From: Pseudomonadota bacterium
GTDB lineage: Bacteria > Pseudomonadota > Alphaproteobacteria > UBA8366
Length of the DNA: 64,000 nt
Assembly (NCBI GenBank): GCA_036339585.1
Contig: JAYZAS010000001.1
Coordinates: 186,001 to 250,000 of the forward strand
Direction: 5' to 3'
Below are positions 36,448 through 45,063 of this stretch, piece by piece (the stretch's first letter is position 1; each line of letters starts with the position of its first letter). A program made the translations under genes and the position numbers. Under the pieces are notes generated by a model. The model was not told where the DNA came from and ran no database searches. It saw nothing but the letters and a program-made list of their open reading frames with translations.

Positions 36448-37644
36448 TTACTTCTTAATCTCTATATCTACTCGGTCTGGATTCCCCTTTTCAACTTTAT
36501 TGCCCAGCGCGCGAATATCCATTCGAGTACTGCGAATCCCGCTCTTCATCAAGTAGGTACGGACTGCAAGTGCTCTGAACAATGATACGCGACGGGCTTG
36601 ACTTACCGAGCCTTCTGAGCTGCCAGCGTACCCTCTCAGCTGCAAGCGTAGAGATTTGTCCGCTTTCACCTGGTCAACCATTTTCTTGAAAAAAGATTCT
36701 GTGCCGGGCGGAATATCTGTTGATTTAGTAGCAAAGAACACTGTTACCTTCCCACCGTCAACGCTGCCTTCAGCAGAAGGCTGATTTGGCGACAGAGCAC
36801 TCGTTTTTTGATTTCTCATTGTCTCTGGAATGCCCTTGACGGGGGGTGCCGTAATTACTGGCGGTGGGGGCACGATCGGGGTTAACGCTTCAGTGTCAGA
36901 AGAAGATGACAATGATTTTGGAGCTATAGTCTTAGGCACCTCTACAGTTGGTGGTGTTGGAATTTTAATTCTTGACTGATCTGCGCCAGCTAAGGGGGGA
37001 GAAGGAATCGTTTTCATAGATCCTTGTGATTCCGGCGGCACTGCCGGCGGAACAAGAGCATCCGGATTTGCGGTCTGTACTGTTTTTGGTAATGCCGGAA
37101 CAACTTTAGCCTGGGACGCAGATGCTGCTGGTGCCGACGCTTTCGCCGGCAAAGATGCGGGTGCAGACGCTGTTGGCCTCGACGGCTTATTCTTTCGACC
37201 CAAACTGTCAACTTCGCTTTGCTTTACTTGCCCGAGTAGTCCCGGCCCCTTGCCCAACTTTTGCTTTGGTGGCGCGAGTGGTCGACTCGAAGGGCGTACA
37301 AGCTTTGTCCGAGGTACAGATCTTGGCGCAGTAACACGAGAACGTGGCGGGCGATCGGGTGCTGGCAAGAGCCTACTAGGCTGCCCTGATAGCTCTGGAT
37401 CATACCCCTGCTGATATTTGTGAGGCCGCAAATAATCCCGTTCTCCGCGCCTCATCATGCTAGGTAAATTGAATCTTGGTCCTAGATCATCGAGAACAGA
37501 TTCATCTACTATCACGTTAGGAGTTACCGTGGTCTGACATCTTGCCTGATTAATCATAGATGCGATAAAAATGACCGAAACCAAAAAAATACCAGTCGGT
37601 TTACAAGAACATCCGTTGGCTCGGGCAAAGACTGAATTTTTCAT
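36448..37644 (-). CDS. Proline-rich periplasmic OmpA-domain protein
   Basis: Signal peptide with lead MKNSVFARANGCSC then hydrophobic IFLVSVIFIAS and a likely cleavage after ARC or Q. Residues 60-290 are Pro/Lys/Ser/Ala-rich and disordered (APKSLSSSS, PPPPVITAPPVKG). The last 100 residues form an OmpA-like domain: VTVFFATKSTDIPPGTES, LRLQLRGYAGSSEGSVSQAR, SLFRALAVRTYLMKSG, ALGNKVEKGNPDRVDIEI. The classic TDxxG of the peptidoglycan loop is altered to YAGSSEG, so peptidoglycan binding is uncertain. Gene order with the channel proteins (63 bases) suggests a common envelope complex. Confidence 0.75.
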   Translation of the reverse strand: MKNSVFARANGCSCKPTGIFLVSVIFIASMINQARCQTTVTPNVIVDESVLDDLGPRFNLPSMMRRGERDYLRPHKYQQGYDPELSGQPSRLLPAPDRPPRSRVTAPRSVPRTKLVRPSSRPLAPPKQKLGKGPGLLGQVKQSEVDSLGRKNKPSRPTASAPASLPAKASAPAASASQAKVVPALPKTVQTANPDALVPPAVPPESQGSMKTIPSPPLAGADQSRIKIPTPPTVEVPKTIAPKSLSSSSDTEALTPIVPPPPVITAPPVKGIPETMRNQKTSALSPNQPSAEGSVDGGKVTVFFATKSTDIPPGTESFFKKMVDQVKADKSLRLQLRGYAGSSEGSVSQARRVSLFRALAVRTYLMKSGIRSTRMDIRALGNKVEKGNPDRVDIEIKK

Positions 37645-37796
37645 ATTATTTCACTCGCACAACGCGTAGCACCCATATACTGCCCAAAACAGAGCAATGC
37701 TGCTTCAAAAAGTCACTGGCATTGTTCAATGTTAGTGAACATACCCCAGCCAGGGTCTACCAGACAACTGCTCATAATATAGAAAACAATTTAAGT

Positions 37797-38603
37797 TTAG
37801 GGAGACACACTACTTAAAACTGATTGCAGTTTTTGATGAAGGCTGTCATTTGTAGCGAGAATATCCTTCGCCCCCAATTCATACCGTTTCCCGTTGATTT
37901 CGCTCACGAATCCGCCAGCTTCACGAACTATAACTATACCAGCAGCAACGTCCCAAGGGTTTAATCCATTCTCCCAAAATCCCTCATATCGGCCAGCTGC
38001 GACATAAGCCAAGTCAAGTGCCGCAGAGCCAAAACGACGCACACCCGCAGTTTTGTGCATTACTGATTCGAGCTGATTGACGAATTTTGAGCCTGCGTCA
38101 GTGCCTTCGTGCAGCGCGAACGGTATGCCGGTCGCAAGTAAAGCCTCTTCTAAACGTGGTCTATATGATACTCTAATTCTACGATCGTTTAGGTAAGAAC
38201 CCAGATTACGTTCAGCCCAAAAAACTTCATCCTTGACCGGGTCAAAGACAACTCCTGCGTATACCTCACCATCACGCTTCAATCCAACAGACACGCAAAA
38301 GTGCGGCAAACCATGGAGAAAGTTTGAAGTTCCATCGAGAGGATCAATAACCCAGACATTGCTGTTATCTTTTCCATGTACAACCCCCCCCTCCTCCATG
38401 AGAAAACCGTAGTCTGGGCGCGCCTTTGAAAGCTCATAACGGACAATTTTCTCAGCCTTTAAGTCTGCGTTAGACACAAAATCAGCCGGCCCTTTTCGGC
38501 TGACTTGTAACTGCTCAACCTCACCAAAATCACGAATTAATGCACGGCCTGCCCGTTCAGCCGCTCGAACCATGACATTTATCAAAGGTGTACGGCTCGC
38601 CAT
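37797..38603 (-). CDS. suhB: Inositol monophosphatase family protein
   Basis: A Mg2+-dependent phosphatase of 268 residues, SuhB type. Metal and catalytic motifs: MEEGG (Glu-Glu), VIDPLDGTSNFLHGLPHF, GNVFDP-like GVVFDPVKDEVFWA, and the C-terminal NPWDVAAGIVIVREAGG. In bacteria it can hydrolyse inositol phosphates, and SuhB also acts in rRNA antitermination in E. coli. Its ATG directly abuts the efp stop with no gap, so translation is coupled and the two form one operon with EF-P first. Confidence 0.93.
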   Translation of the reverse strand: MASRTPLINVMVRAAERAGRALIRDFGEVEQLQVSRKGPADFVSNADLKAEKIVRYELSKARPDYGFLMEEGGVVHGKDNSNVWVIDPLDGTSNFLHGLPHFCVSVGLKRDGEVYAGVVFDPVKDEVFWAERNLGSYLNDRRIRVSYRPRLEEALLATGIPFALHEGTDAGSKFVNQLESVMHKTAGVRRFGSAALDLAYVAAGRYEGFWENGLNPWDVAAGIVIVREAGGFVSEINGKRYELGAKDILATNDSLHQKLQSVLSSVSP

Positions 38604-39173
38604 TTAATCTTTGGCACGCTCCGCATAGGAGCCATCCCCTGTGTTTACTACTATACGTGTTCCAGTCTCAATATGAGGGGGGACCGAAGTGCGCACTCCA
38701 TTTTCTAAAACTGCTGGCTTGTAAGAAGAAGACGCTGTTTGACCTTTGACGACCGCGTCTGCCTCGGTAACTGTTAAAACAACAGTGTCAGGAAGAGTTA
38801 CACTAATAGCCGATCCTTCGAAACTCTCAATGCTTACAGTCATGCCATCTTGCAAATATGCTATAGCTTCTTGGCCAATAATCTGCTCGTTCAAGGTAAC
38901 TTGGTCGTAAGTTTCGTTATCCATAAAAGTGTAGGAGTCACCATCAGCGTATAAAAACTGAAAATCGTTTTGGTCTAGCCTCACACGCTCCACTGTTTCT
39001 GAGGAACGAAACCGTTCGTTAAGTTTCGTGCCATCACGAAGCTCTTTGAGCTCCACTTGCAAAAAAGCTCCACCTTTCCCTGGCTTCACATGTTGGGTTT
39101 TAATTGCCCGCCAAAGTCGCCCTTGGTGCTCTATGACGTTACCGGGCCGAATTTCGTTTCCATCAATCTTCAT
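38604..39173 (-). CDS. efp: Elongation factor P
   Basis: Rescues ribosomes stalled at polyproline. 189 residues with three OB-type domains. The modified-lysine loop is [16 protein letters not shown], with Lys in the PGKGG tip where EpmA-type beta-lysylation or other modification occurs. Typical features include [14 protein letters not shown] and the end [20 protein letters not shown]. The window encodes proline-rich targets (the OmpA protein just downstream in the same direction). No modification enzyme (epmA/epmB or earP) is seen in the window. Confidence 0.97.
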   Translation of the reverse strand: MKIDGNEIRPGNVIEHQGRLWRAIKTQHVKPGKGGAFLQVELKELRDGTKLNERFRSSETVERVRLDQNDFQFLYADGDSYTFMDNETYDQVTLNEQIIGQEAIAYLQDGMTVSIESFEGSAISVTLPDTVVLTVTEADAVVKGQTASSSYKPAVLENGVRTSVPPHIETGTRIVVNTGDGSYAERAKD

Positions 39174-39263
39174 ACCTGTACCATCGTGGATGTTAGTAAA
39201 GCGTTCCGATATAACCTGTCATCCCACGACTAGCAACAGCACGTTAAAATAAAAATGCTATTA

Positions 39264-39896
39264 TCAACTTACAAAAATTCTATTGAAGTCATTGACGGCA
39301 GCGGCCGGACCCCCAGCATAGTCCCAAACACCTGACACAACACAAACCATGTCAGCACCCGACTCAACTAGTACTTTGCAATTATCAACTGTGATGCCAC
39401 CAATCGCAACACACGGGACATTCGTAGTTTGCGTCCACCAAGAGAGTATTTCTGGGTCTGCGCGTTCGGTTTCGGCAGACTGTTTTGTTGATGAGTGGAA
39501 AAATCCACCGAACGCCACGTAGTCTGCTCCATCATCTGCTGCCTCAATAGCTAAATGCCTAGATTTCTTGCACGTTACACCCACAATTTTTTCTTCGCCT
39601 ACAATTGAGCGTGCCTCCTTATAAGGTGTATCCTCTTGCCCCACGTGAACGCCGTCACACCCTAATTCGGCAGCGAGATCCGGCCGATCATTCATAATTA
39701 CCGCCACATCATAGCTTTGTAGGATGGTCTGAAGACACTCCGTTATTTTTCTGATTTCATCGTCTTCCACCTGCTTCAATCTAATTTGTAGACACGCGAC
39801 GTCGCCGCCATCAAGTGCTTGTTTAAGTAAATTTGAATATGTCGGCAGTTCAATTTTCGGGGGTGTGATCAAGTAAAGACGACAAGTTGATGCCAT
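39264..39896 (-). CDS. thiE: Thiamine phosphate synthase
   Basis: Joins the HMP-pyrophosphate and thiazole phosphate moieties to thiamine monophosphate. 210 residues with the TIM-barrel family signatures: CRLYLITPP, GGDVACLQIRLK (QxR, slightly altered QIR), VIMNDRPDLAAELGCDGVHVGQED, GVTCKKSRHLAIEAADDGADYVAFGGFF and VAIGGITVDNCKVLVESGADMVCVVSGVW. It is a lone gene here, not with thiC/thiG, and no TPP riboswitch is evident upstream. Confidence 0.92.
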   Translation of the reverse strand: MASTCRLYLITPPKIELPTYSNLLKQALDGGDVACLQIRLKQVEDDEIRKITECLQTILQSYDVAVIMNDRPDLAAELGCDGVHVGQEDTPYKEARSIVGEEKIVGVTCKKSRHLAIEAADDGADYVAFGGFFHSSTKQSAETERADPEILSWWTQTTNVPCVAIGGITVDNCKVLVESGADMVCVVSGVWDYAGGPAAAVNDFNRIFVS

Positions 39897-40221
39897 ATTC
39901 CTAATAGCCTATTAGCAAGGACATTCTTCATATGATAGCAATAAAATTAATGGCATAACATGATAAAGATTATATATGAATCAATTACATGCCTAGTTTT
40001 TTATTCAGTAACCCTAACGCAACATCCTGAGATGATCCAAATTAAAGGATGAATAATTAGCGCTGCATTAAACCTTTATTTAAGTAGCCGATATTAACTG
40101 AGGCGATTAATTAGTGTAAAATTTTCAAGTCCATCACATGAATATCTGATAAAATGAAAGCCCCTAACCGGCGCATTTGTAAGAACTTTTAAATATTGGG
40201 TTTTTTTAAGGAGATCCATTA
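39897..40221. other. Intergenic region upstream of a small ORF and tandem aldolases
   Basis: About 320 AT-rich bases between thiE (minus) and a short plus-strand ORF. It ends in GGGTTTTTTTAAGGAGATCC, combining a T run and a strong ribosome binding site. I see no other gene or RNA motif; promoters for both directions are expected here. Confidence 0.4.
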
Positions 40222-40326
40222 ATGAATTTTGGGCAGGGCCCAATGAACCTAGAGAGAATACCCTTTAATGGTGATGGAAAGTACGTCGTGTACTTGCGTT
40301 TTGGTTTATCAGATACGAAGATATAA
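40222..40326 (+). CDS. Possible 34-residue small protein or leader peptide
   Basis: ATG eight bases after a strong AAGGAG, then 34 codons and TAA. The peptide starts MNFGQGPMNLERIPFNGDGK and ends YVVYLRFGLSDTKI. I do not recognise it. The stop is 27 bases before the first aldolase ATG, so it may be the first cistron of that operon, a leader peptide, or a residual gene fragment. Evidence is limited to ribosome site, spacing and frame; coding statistics were not run. Confidence 0.4.
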   Translation: MNFGQGPMNLERIPFNGDGKYVVYLRFGLSDTKI

Positions 40327-40352
40327 GAATTGACGATCTAAAGGGGAATAGG

Positions 40353-41138
40353 ATGACCGTAAAACCAAATATTCTGAAACAAAAGCTCATTGCTGGCGAA
40401 ATGGGACTTGGCTTCAGCGTCAATTACCTACGCACACCGGACGTTTCTAAAATTGCTTCTGCCTGCGGTTATGATTGGATCAAACCGGACATGGAACATG
40501 CGACGTATGATATTGATATGGTGAGTCAAATGTGTATGTCCGCGCTTGATGTTGGTTGCTCTCCGATAGTGCGGGTCCCAGGCAAACAGCATTTTCACGC
40601 TAGCCGAATACTTGATGGAGGGGCACAAGGTGTAATAATTCCACACGTTGACACTGTGGAGGAGGCCAAAGCTGCGGTAGACTGGTGCAAGTTTCCACCC
40701 ATTGGGCATCGTTCCTCGCCTGGCCCGGTCCCGCAACTCTCTTATTCTAAATATAATCTTGCAGACACGATGCGTCTCTGTAACGAAAACACCCTCGTAG
40801 TCATAATGCTTGAAACTTGGGATGCCATTCAATTGGCTGACGATATCGCCGCAATCGAGGGAGTTGATGTTCTACACATAGGATCCAATGATCTCTCAGC
40901 GGATATGGGGATACCCGGACAGTATGACCACAATAAATTGATAGAATGCTACAAAATCATGACTGACGCCTGCAAAAAGCATGGAAAATTTGCCGGCATG
41001 GGCGGGATTTATGACGAAGAAAATGCTACTCGATTTATCAATATGGGGTGCCGATTTATTAACTCTGGTGGTGATCTCGGCTTCATGACAGCAGGAGCGA
41101 ATAAGCGCTCTCATTTCCTCAATAATATTCAAGTTTGA
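40353..41138 (+). CDS. HpcH/HpaI family aldolase, first of tandem pair
   Basis: Class II pyruvate-type aldolase of 261 residues. The active-site set is visible: MEH (His base) near residue 48, VRVPG (Arg), MLETWDA (metal Glu), GSNDLSADMG (metal Asp). GAQGVIIPHV and FPPIGHRSS complete the family pattern. It should cleave 2-keto-3-deoxy acids or 4-hydroxy-2-oxo acids to pyruvate and an aldehyde. AGGGGAATAGG precedes the ATG. The second aldolase follows immediately and is a clear paralogue. Confidence 0.9.
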   Translation: MTVKPNILKQKLIAGEMGLGFSVNYLRTPDVSKIASACGYDWIKPDMEHATYDIDMVSQMCMSALDVGCSPIVRVPGKQHFHASRILDGGAQGVIIPHVDTVEEAKAAVDWCKFPPIGHRSSPGPVPQLSYSKYNLADTMRLCNENTLVVIMLETWDAIQLADDIAAIEGVDVLHIGSNDLSADMGIPGQYDHNKLIECYKIMTDACKKHGKFAGMGGIYDEENATRFINMGCRFINSGGDLGFMTAGANKRSHFLNNIQV

Positions 41139-41149
41139 AGGAGGGAACC

Positions 41150-41932
41150 ATGTCTCTTATTCCAAATACCACAAAAAATAAACTCTCGGATGGCAAGATT
41201 GCTTTCTGCTTTGGTCTGCGCGTGGGACGTACTGTTAATGCGGGCATGATTGCGAGAACCTGTAATTTTGATTGGCTATTTATCGATATGGAACATGGTA
41301 CGTTCGACGTTGACCTAACATGCCAAATTGCATCGACTTGTCTTAATACTGGCGTCACACCTATCGTTCGCATACCAGGCCATCAGCACTTCCACGTCGC
41401 TCGTGTCTTAGATGGTGGTGCGCAAGGTATCATTGCGCCACACGTCGATAATGTCGACCAAGCGAAGGCTATTGTGTGCGCGGCAAAATATCCGCCAATC
41501 GGCAAACGCTCTATGAGCAATAATTTACCCCAATTCGGCATGAAGCAAATGCCGGGAGGTGATCTCGCTCAGCAGCTTAATCAAAATACTCTTGTGATAG
41601 TTATGCTTGAGACACCTGAAGCTATTGACAACGCAGAGGCCATTGCAGCAGTTGAGGGTGTTGATGTCTTGATGATAGGCACGAACGACCTTTGTGCTGA
41701 GATGGGTATACCAGGCCAGTTTGATAATGAACGCACCATCGATGCTTATACCAAGATGATTGGAGCGTGCCAAAACGCTGGAAAATATGCGGGCATGGGT
41801 GGCATTTACGATCACACACTAATGGAAAAATATATTCAAATGGGAGTACGTTTTCTTTTAGGTGGGGCCGACCTCGGTTTTATTATGAGTGAGGCCACAA
41901 TGCGCTCGAAGTTTCTACGAAATCTAGTTTAG
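41150..41932 (+). CDS. HpcH/HpaI family aldolase, second of tandem pair
   Basis: Paralogue of the preceding gene, 260 residues, about half identical by eye (FIDMEHGTFDVDL, PIVRIPGHQHFHVARVLDGG then AQGI, MLETPEAI, GTNDLCAEMGIPGQF). The catalytic His, Arg, Glu and Asp are all kept, so this is not a dead copy. GAAGGAGGG lies before the ATG; an upstream TTG frame start overlaps the first gene and is not needed. Different loop residues (PIGKRSMSNNLPQF versus PIGHRSSPGPVPQL) suggest different substrates or a heteromeric enzyme. Confidence 0.9.
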   Translation: MSLIPNTTKNKLSDGKIAFCFGLRVGRTVNAGMIARTCNFDWLFIDMEHGTFDVDLTCQIASTCLNTGVTPIVRIPGHQHFHVARVLDGGAQGIIAPHVDNVDQAKAIVCAAKYPPIGKRSMSNNLPQFGMKQMPGGDLAQQLNQNTLVIVMLETPEAIDNAEAIAAVEGVDVLMIGTNDLCAEMGIPGQFDNERTIDAYTKMIGACQNAGKYAGMGGIYDHTLMEKYIQMGVRFLLGGADLGFIMSEATMRSKFLRNLV

Positions 41933-41948
41933 TTTGATACGGAACGCA

Positions 41949-41963
41949 CCCGCTATTTGCGGG
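41949..41963. terminator. Short GC hairpin after the aldolase operon
   Basis: CCCGC and GCGGG pair around a TATTT loop, just after the second aldolase and before the convergent rpmJ stop. There is no T run, so function as terminator for either side is only suggested by position. Confidence 0.4.
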
Positions 41964-41989
41964 AAGCAAAACACGTTAAACGCTAACCC

Positions 41990-42115
41990 CTAGCCTTGGC
42001 GTGCTTTGAACCTTGGATTTGTCTTGTTAATTACATACACTCGACCACGACGACGAACCACACGACAATCTTTGTGTCTGCTCTTCATGGATTTTAACGA
42101 ATTCACAACTTTCAT
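41990..42115 (-). CDS. rpmJ: Ribosomal protein bL36
   Basis: A 41-residue protein too short for most open-frame cut-offs. It reads [17 protein letters not shown], then [20 protein letters not shown] and ARQG, the alphaproteobacterial bL36 sequence. Only one Cys remains, so it is the zinc-free type. AGGA lies eight bases upstream of the ATG. It stands alone between convergent aldolase genes and a CoA-transferase. Confidence 0.95.
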   Translation of the reverse strand: MKVVNSLKSMKSRHKDCRVVRRRGRVYVINKTNPRFKARQG

Positions 42116-42346
42116 TGGTCTATTCCTAAAAAAATAATATGAAAATTCTAGTGTTGCTTGGCCAAACTGTCAATGGCGGCGAAACCATCTCAAATAGAAT
42201 CGGTTGGGGCCATTATACTGTGATGATTCACAAACCGCTTTGCAGCACCGACAGGCATTAAATTTATTGAATTAATAATCAGAGCCTCTGCGATAGCTTC
42301 GAACTGCATAGATAAGTTTTGTGTTTTAACTCTGAAAAACATGACC

Positions 42347-43564
42347 CTACAGAATTTTTCGTTTTCTCAAATCAGCCAATTCAGCGTCTGAAAGGCCTAG
42401 TTTTTCAAACAGAACTTCATCTGTATGCTCACCCAATAATGGTGGTGGCAGGCGGTAACTCACCGGAGTTTCCGATAATTTAAGCGGACTAGCTATCATT
42501 TTCGCCTTTTCATCACCTGTTGCAGGATGCTTCATCTCAATGATCATCTCGCGCGCTAATACATGGGGGTCACTGAAAACGTCGGAAAGACTGTTAATTG
42601 GCCCACATCCAATTTTTGACTTTTCAAGGTTTTCTAGCCACCAAGCAGAGGAATTCTGTCTCGTGATTTCATTTAAAACAGGTGTAGTATAATTCCTGTT
42701 TTTTACACGCTCTACATTGGTCGAAAACCGCTCGTCTTTTAATAATTCCTTGCAACCTGCGACATCACAGAACCTCTCGAAGGTATCATCATTTCCCACT
42801 GATAATACGATATACCCATCAGCTGTGGGCATAACTTGATACGGCAAGATATTCGGGTGATTGTTTCCAAGACGTTCAGGGTTCTGGCCGGTCGCAAGAT
42901 AATTCATACCTTGATTAGCGAGCCAAGCAACGTGAGTATCTAACATTCCAATATCAATAGCTTGACCTTGACCAGTTGATTGTTTGTGCCGCACAGCAGC
43001 CAGTATCCCTACACAAGCATACATTCCAGCCATTAAATCAGCAATTGATACTCCGACCTTCATCGGTTCGCCATCCGGTTCACCTGTTAAACTCATAACG
43101 CCTCCCATTGCCTGAATCAGTGCGTCATAACCGGGACGTAAGGCATAAGGACCAGTCTGACCGAAACCTGTTATGGAACAATAAATGAGACCCGGGAAAT
43201 CTTCCTTAAGTTGCTCGTAACCAAGATTGTATTTTTGCAGCGTTCCCGTCTTAAAATTTTCTGCTAAAATATCGCATTCTGACAGTAATCTGCGTGCTAA
43301 CGCCTGTCCATCCGGATCTGCCAAGTTGAGTGTAATGGAACGCTTGTTGCGATTGGCTCCTGCAAAATAGGCACTTTCACTGCTATCTTCACCAGCGCTG
43401 TTAGTAAGGAAAGGAGGAGCGAAGCTGCGGGTGTCATCGCCTACACCTGGACGCTCTATCTTGATTACCTCAGCTCCCAAATCTCCCAATATCTGGGTGC
43501 AACTTGGTCCCGCGAGAATGCGTGTTAAATCTAAAACTTTCAAACCCTCTAACGGACCAGTCAT
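42347..43564 (-). CDS. Family III CoA-transferase (CaiB/BaiF), formyl-CoA transferase-like
   Basis: 405 residues. GPLEGLKVLDLTRILAGPSC, GDLGAEVIKIERPGVGDDTR, NRNKRSITLNLADPDG, CDILAENFKTGTL, ITGFGQTGPYALRPGYD and VSIADLMAGMYA, whose Asp is the acyl-CoA-carrying residue, mark a full-length enzyme. The segment GDDTR and closing GEHTDEVL resemble the succinyl-CoA:mesaconate or formyl-CoA transferase subgroup, but the substrate is unassigned. GAAGGAAC upstream supports the ATG. It is divergent from the SpmAB-like gene. Confidence 0.9.
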   Translation of the reverse strand: MTGPLEGLKVLDLTRILAGPSCTQILGDLGAEVIKIERPGVGDDTRSFAPPFLTNSAGEDSSESAYFAGANRNKRSITLNLADPDGQALARRLLSECDILAENFKTGTLQKYNLGYEQLKEDFPGLIYCSITGFGQTGPYALRPGYDALIQAMGGVMSLTGEPDGEPMKVGVSIADLMAGMYACVGILAAVRHKQSTGQGQAIDIGMLDTHVAWLANQGMNYLATGQNPERLGNNHPNILPYQVMPTADGYIVLSVGNDDTFERFCDVAGCKELLKDERFSTNVERVKNRNYTTPVLNEITRQNSSAWWLENLEKSKIGCGPINSLSDVFSDPHVLAREMIIEMKHPATGDEKAKMIASPLKLSETPVSYRLPPPLLGEHTDEVLFEKLGLSDAELADLRKRKIL

Positions 43565-43660
43565 GATAAAGTTCCTTCAATTGTATGTGAATTATAGTAA
43601 CGCGCCGCTCTTCTACCGCAGCCTGTTAGGTTTCCACAAGACCAAGGTCTAAATAGTAAT

Positions 43661-44992
43661 ATGAACGCAATTTTTTTCTTCATTGTTTTAATCTCATTTC
43701 TAGTCGCCAGCTGGCGCCAACTCACTGAAGCTGTTATGGCTGGAACGCCTACGGCAATGGAGACGCTGGGGGCAGGGATCATCGACTCCGCCAAAGATTC
43801 TGTCACCCTAGTGTTGGGCCTCATAGGCGTGATGGCACTTTTTTTGGGTTTAATGAAGGTTGCAGAAAATGGCGGACTGCTGACAATCATCGCCAAGCTG
43901 ATGAGGCCTATTTTGGTCCGCTTATTCCCTGATGTTCCAGACGGACACCCTGCAATGGGGGCAATGATAATGAATTTGTCAGCTAACGTGATGGGGCTGG
44001 GTAACGCCGCCACCCCTTTTGGTATTCGTGCAATGCAGGAGCTTGATCGCATCAACCCACACAAAGGAACAGCAACAGACTCAATGGTCCTCTTCCTTGC
44101 AATCAACACCTCTTCAATAACCATCTTACCGACCGGCGTCATTGCGTTACGTGCTGCTGCCGGTTCAACTGATCCCGCCGGCATAGTGCCGACGACGCTT
44201 TTCGCCACGCTTTGTTCAACCATTGTTGCAATAGTAGCAGCAAAATACCTCCCAAGAATTTGGGCAAAGGAGCGGGTCGCAAACTCTGATATAGACGAAG
44301 AGAAAGCCGGCAAAGTGTCAAAAACACGGCGACAATCTCAACCAAACCCAATTATCGCAGAGGCTGTTGCGATCGTTGATCAAGGGCAGACCTATCCATT
44401 ATGGGCAACATTTCTTGCGCTCGGCACAGTGATTTTATTTATCCCCATCACAATTTTTTTTGGCAGCATGATCTCTCCTTGGATCATTCCGAGCCTCGTG
44501 TTGAGCTTACTGGCATTTGGCTACATTCGCGGTGTTGCAATTTATGAGTCGTTTGTTGATGGTGCGCGGGATGGCTTCGAGATTGCTGTACGTATAATTC
44601 CATTTTTAGTTGCAATACTGGTGGCAATCGGGATGTTCCGCGCAAGTGGAGCAATGGATTTATTGATAAGTCCCCTCGGCTTGGTCACTGCATATATAGG
44701 CCTACCTGCCGATGCCTTGCCTATGGCAATTTTACGCCCACTATCGGGTTCAGGGGCATATGGTATTCTTGCATCAACGATCCAAGATCCTGCTATAGGC
44801 CCCGATAGTTACACAGGATATCTTGTAAGCACGCTCCAAGGCTCCACAGAGACTACTTTCTATGTACTTGCGGTTTATTTTGGAGCAGTACAGATTCGTC
44901 GCATCCGTCATGCACTGGCTGCTGGGTTGCTAGCTGATGTTGCCGGCGTTGCAGCGGCCATCATGATTTGCAGTATTTTGTACGGCAACTAG
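43661..44992 (+). CDS. Fused SpmA-SpmB nucleoside-recognition (Gate) membrane protein
   Basis: A 443-residue integral membrane protein with two Gate domains. Residues 1-200 match SpmA (TLGAGIIDSAKDSVTLVLGL, MNLSANVMGLGNAATPFGI, INTSSITILPTGVIALRAAA). A charged linker (EEKAGKVSKTRRQSQ) follows. Residues 240-443 match SpmB (DGARDGFEIAVRIIPFLVAI, PLSGSGAYGILAS, STLQGSTETTFYVLAVYFG). In Bacillus SpmA and SpmB are separate proteins needed for spore core dehydration; the fused form occurs in non-sporulating Gram-negatives and its solute is unknown. The long minus-strand open frame over it is a shadow. Confidence 0.88.
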   Translation: MNAIFFFIVLISFLVASWRQLTEAVMAGTPTAMETLGAGIIDSAKDSVTLVLGLIGVMALFLGLMKVAENGGLLTIIAKLMRPILVRLFPDVPDGHPAMGAMIMNLSANVMGLGNAATPFGIRAMQELDRINPHKGTATDSMVLFLAINTSSITILPTGVIALRAAAGSTDPAGIVPTTLFATLCSTIVAIVAAKYLPRIWAKERVANSDIDEEKAGKVSKTRRQSQPNPIIAEAVAIVDQGQTYPLWATFLALGTVILFIPITIFFGSMISPWIIPSLVLSLLAFGYIRGVAIYESFVDGARDGFEIAVRIIPFLVAILVAIGMFRASGAMDLLISPLGLVTAYIGLPADALPMAILRPLSGSGAYGILASTIQDPAIGPDSYTGYLVSTLQGSTETTFYVLAVYFGAVQIRRIRHALAAGLLADVAGVAAAIMICSILYGN

Positions 44993-45063
44993 AGTGCCAT
45001 GGCACGGGCTTTGCAGCACAAGGTAAATGGGTTTCACAAACTTTACAGGCTAAGAGGGTATTC

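Noticed and set aside
34084-37644. Zorya-type defence system (ZorA/ZorB pair)
   Set aside because: The channel and MotB-like proteins resemble ZorAB in layout, but no ZorC, ZorD or ZorE genes, nor any other defence gene, lie nearby. The neighbours are efp, suhB and thiE.
39897-40221. TPP riboswitch for thiE
   Set aside because: thiE is on the minus strand and this region is upstream of it, but no CUGAGA or other TPP aptamer signature is visible.
43561-44313. 250-codon open frame on the minus strand
   Set aside because: It lies wholly antisense to the clear SpmAB-like membrane protein, is rich in Ser/Pro/Ala as expected of a shadow frame, and matches no family.
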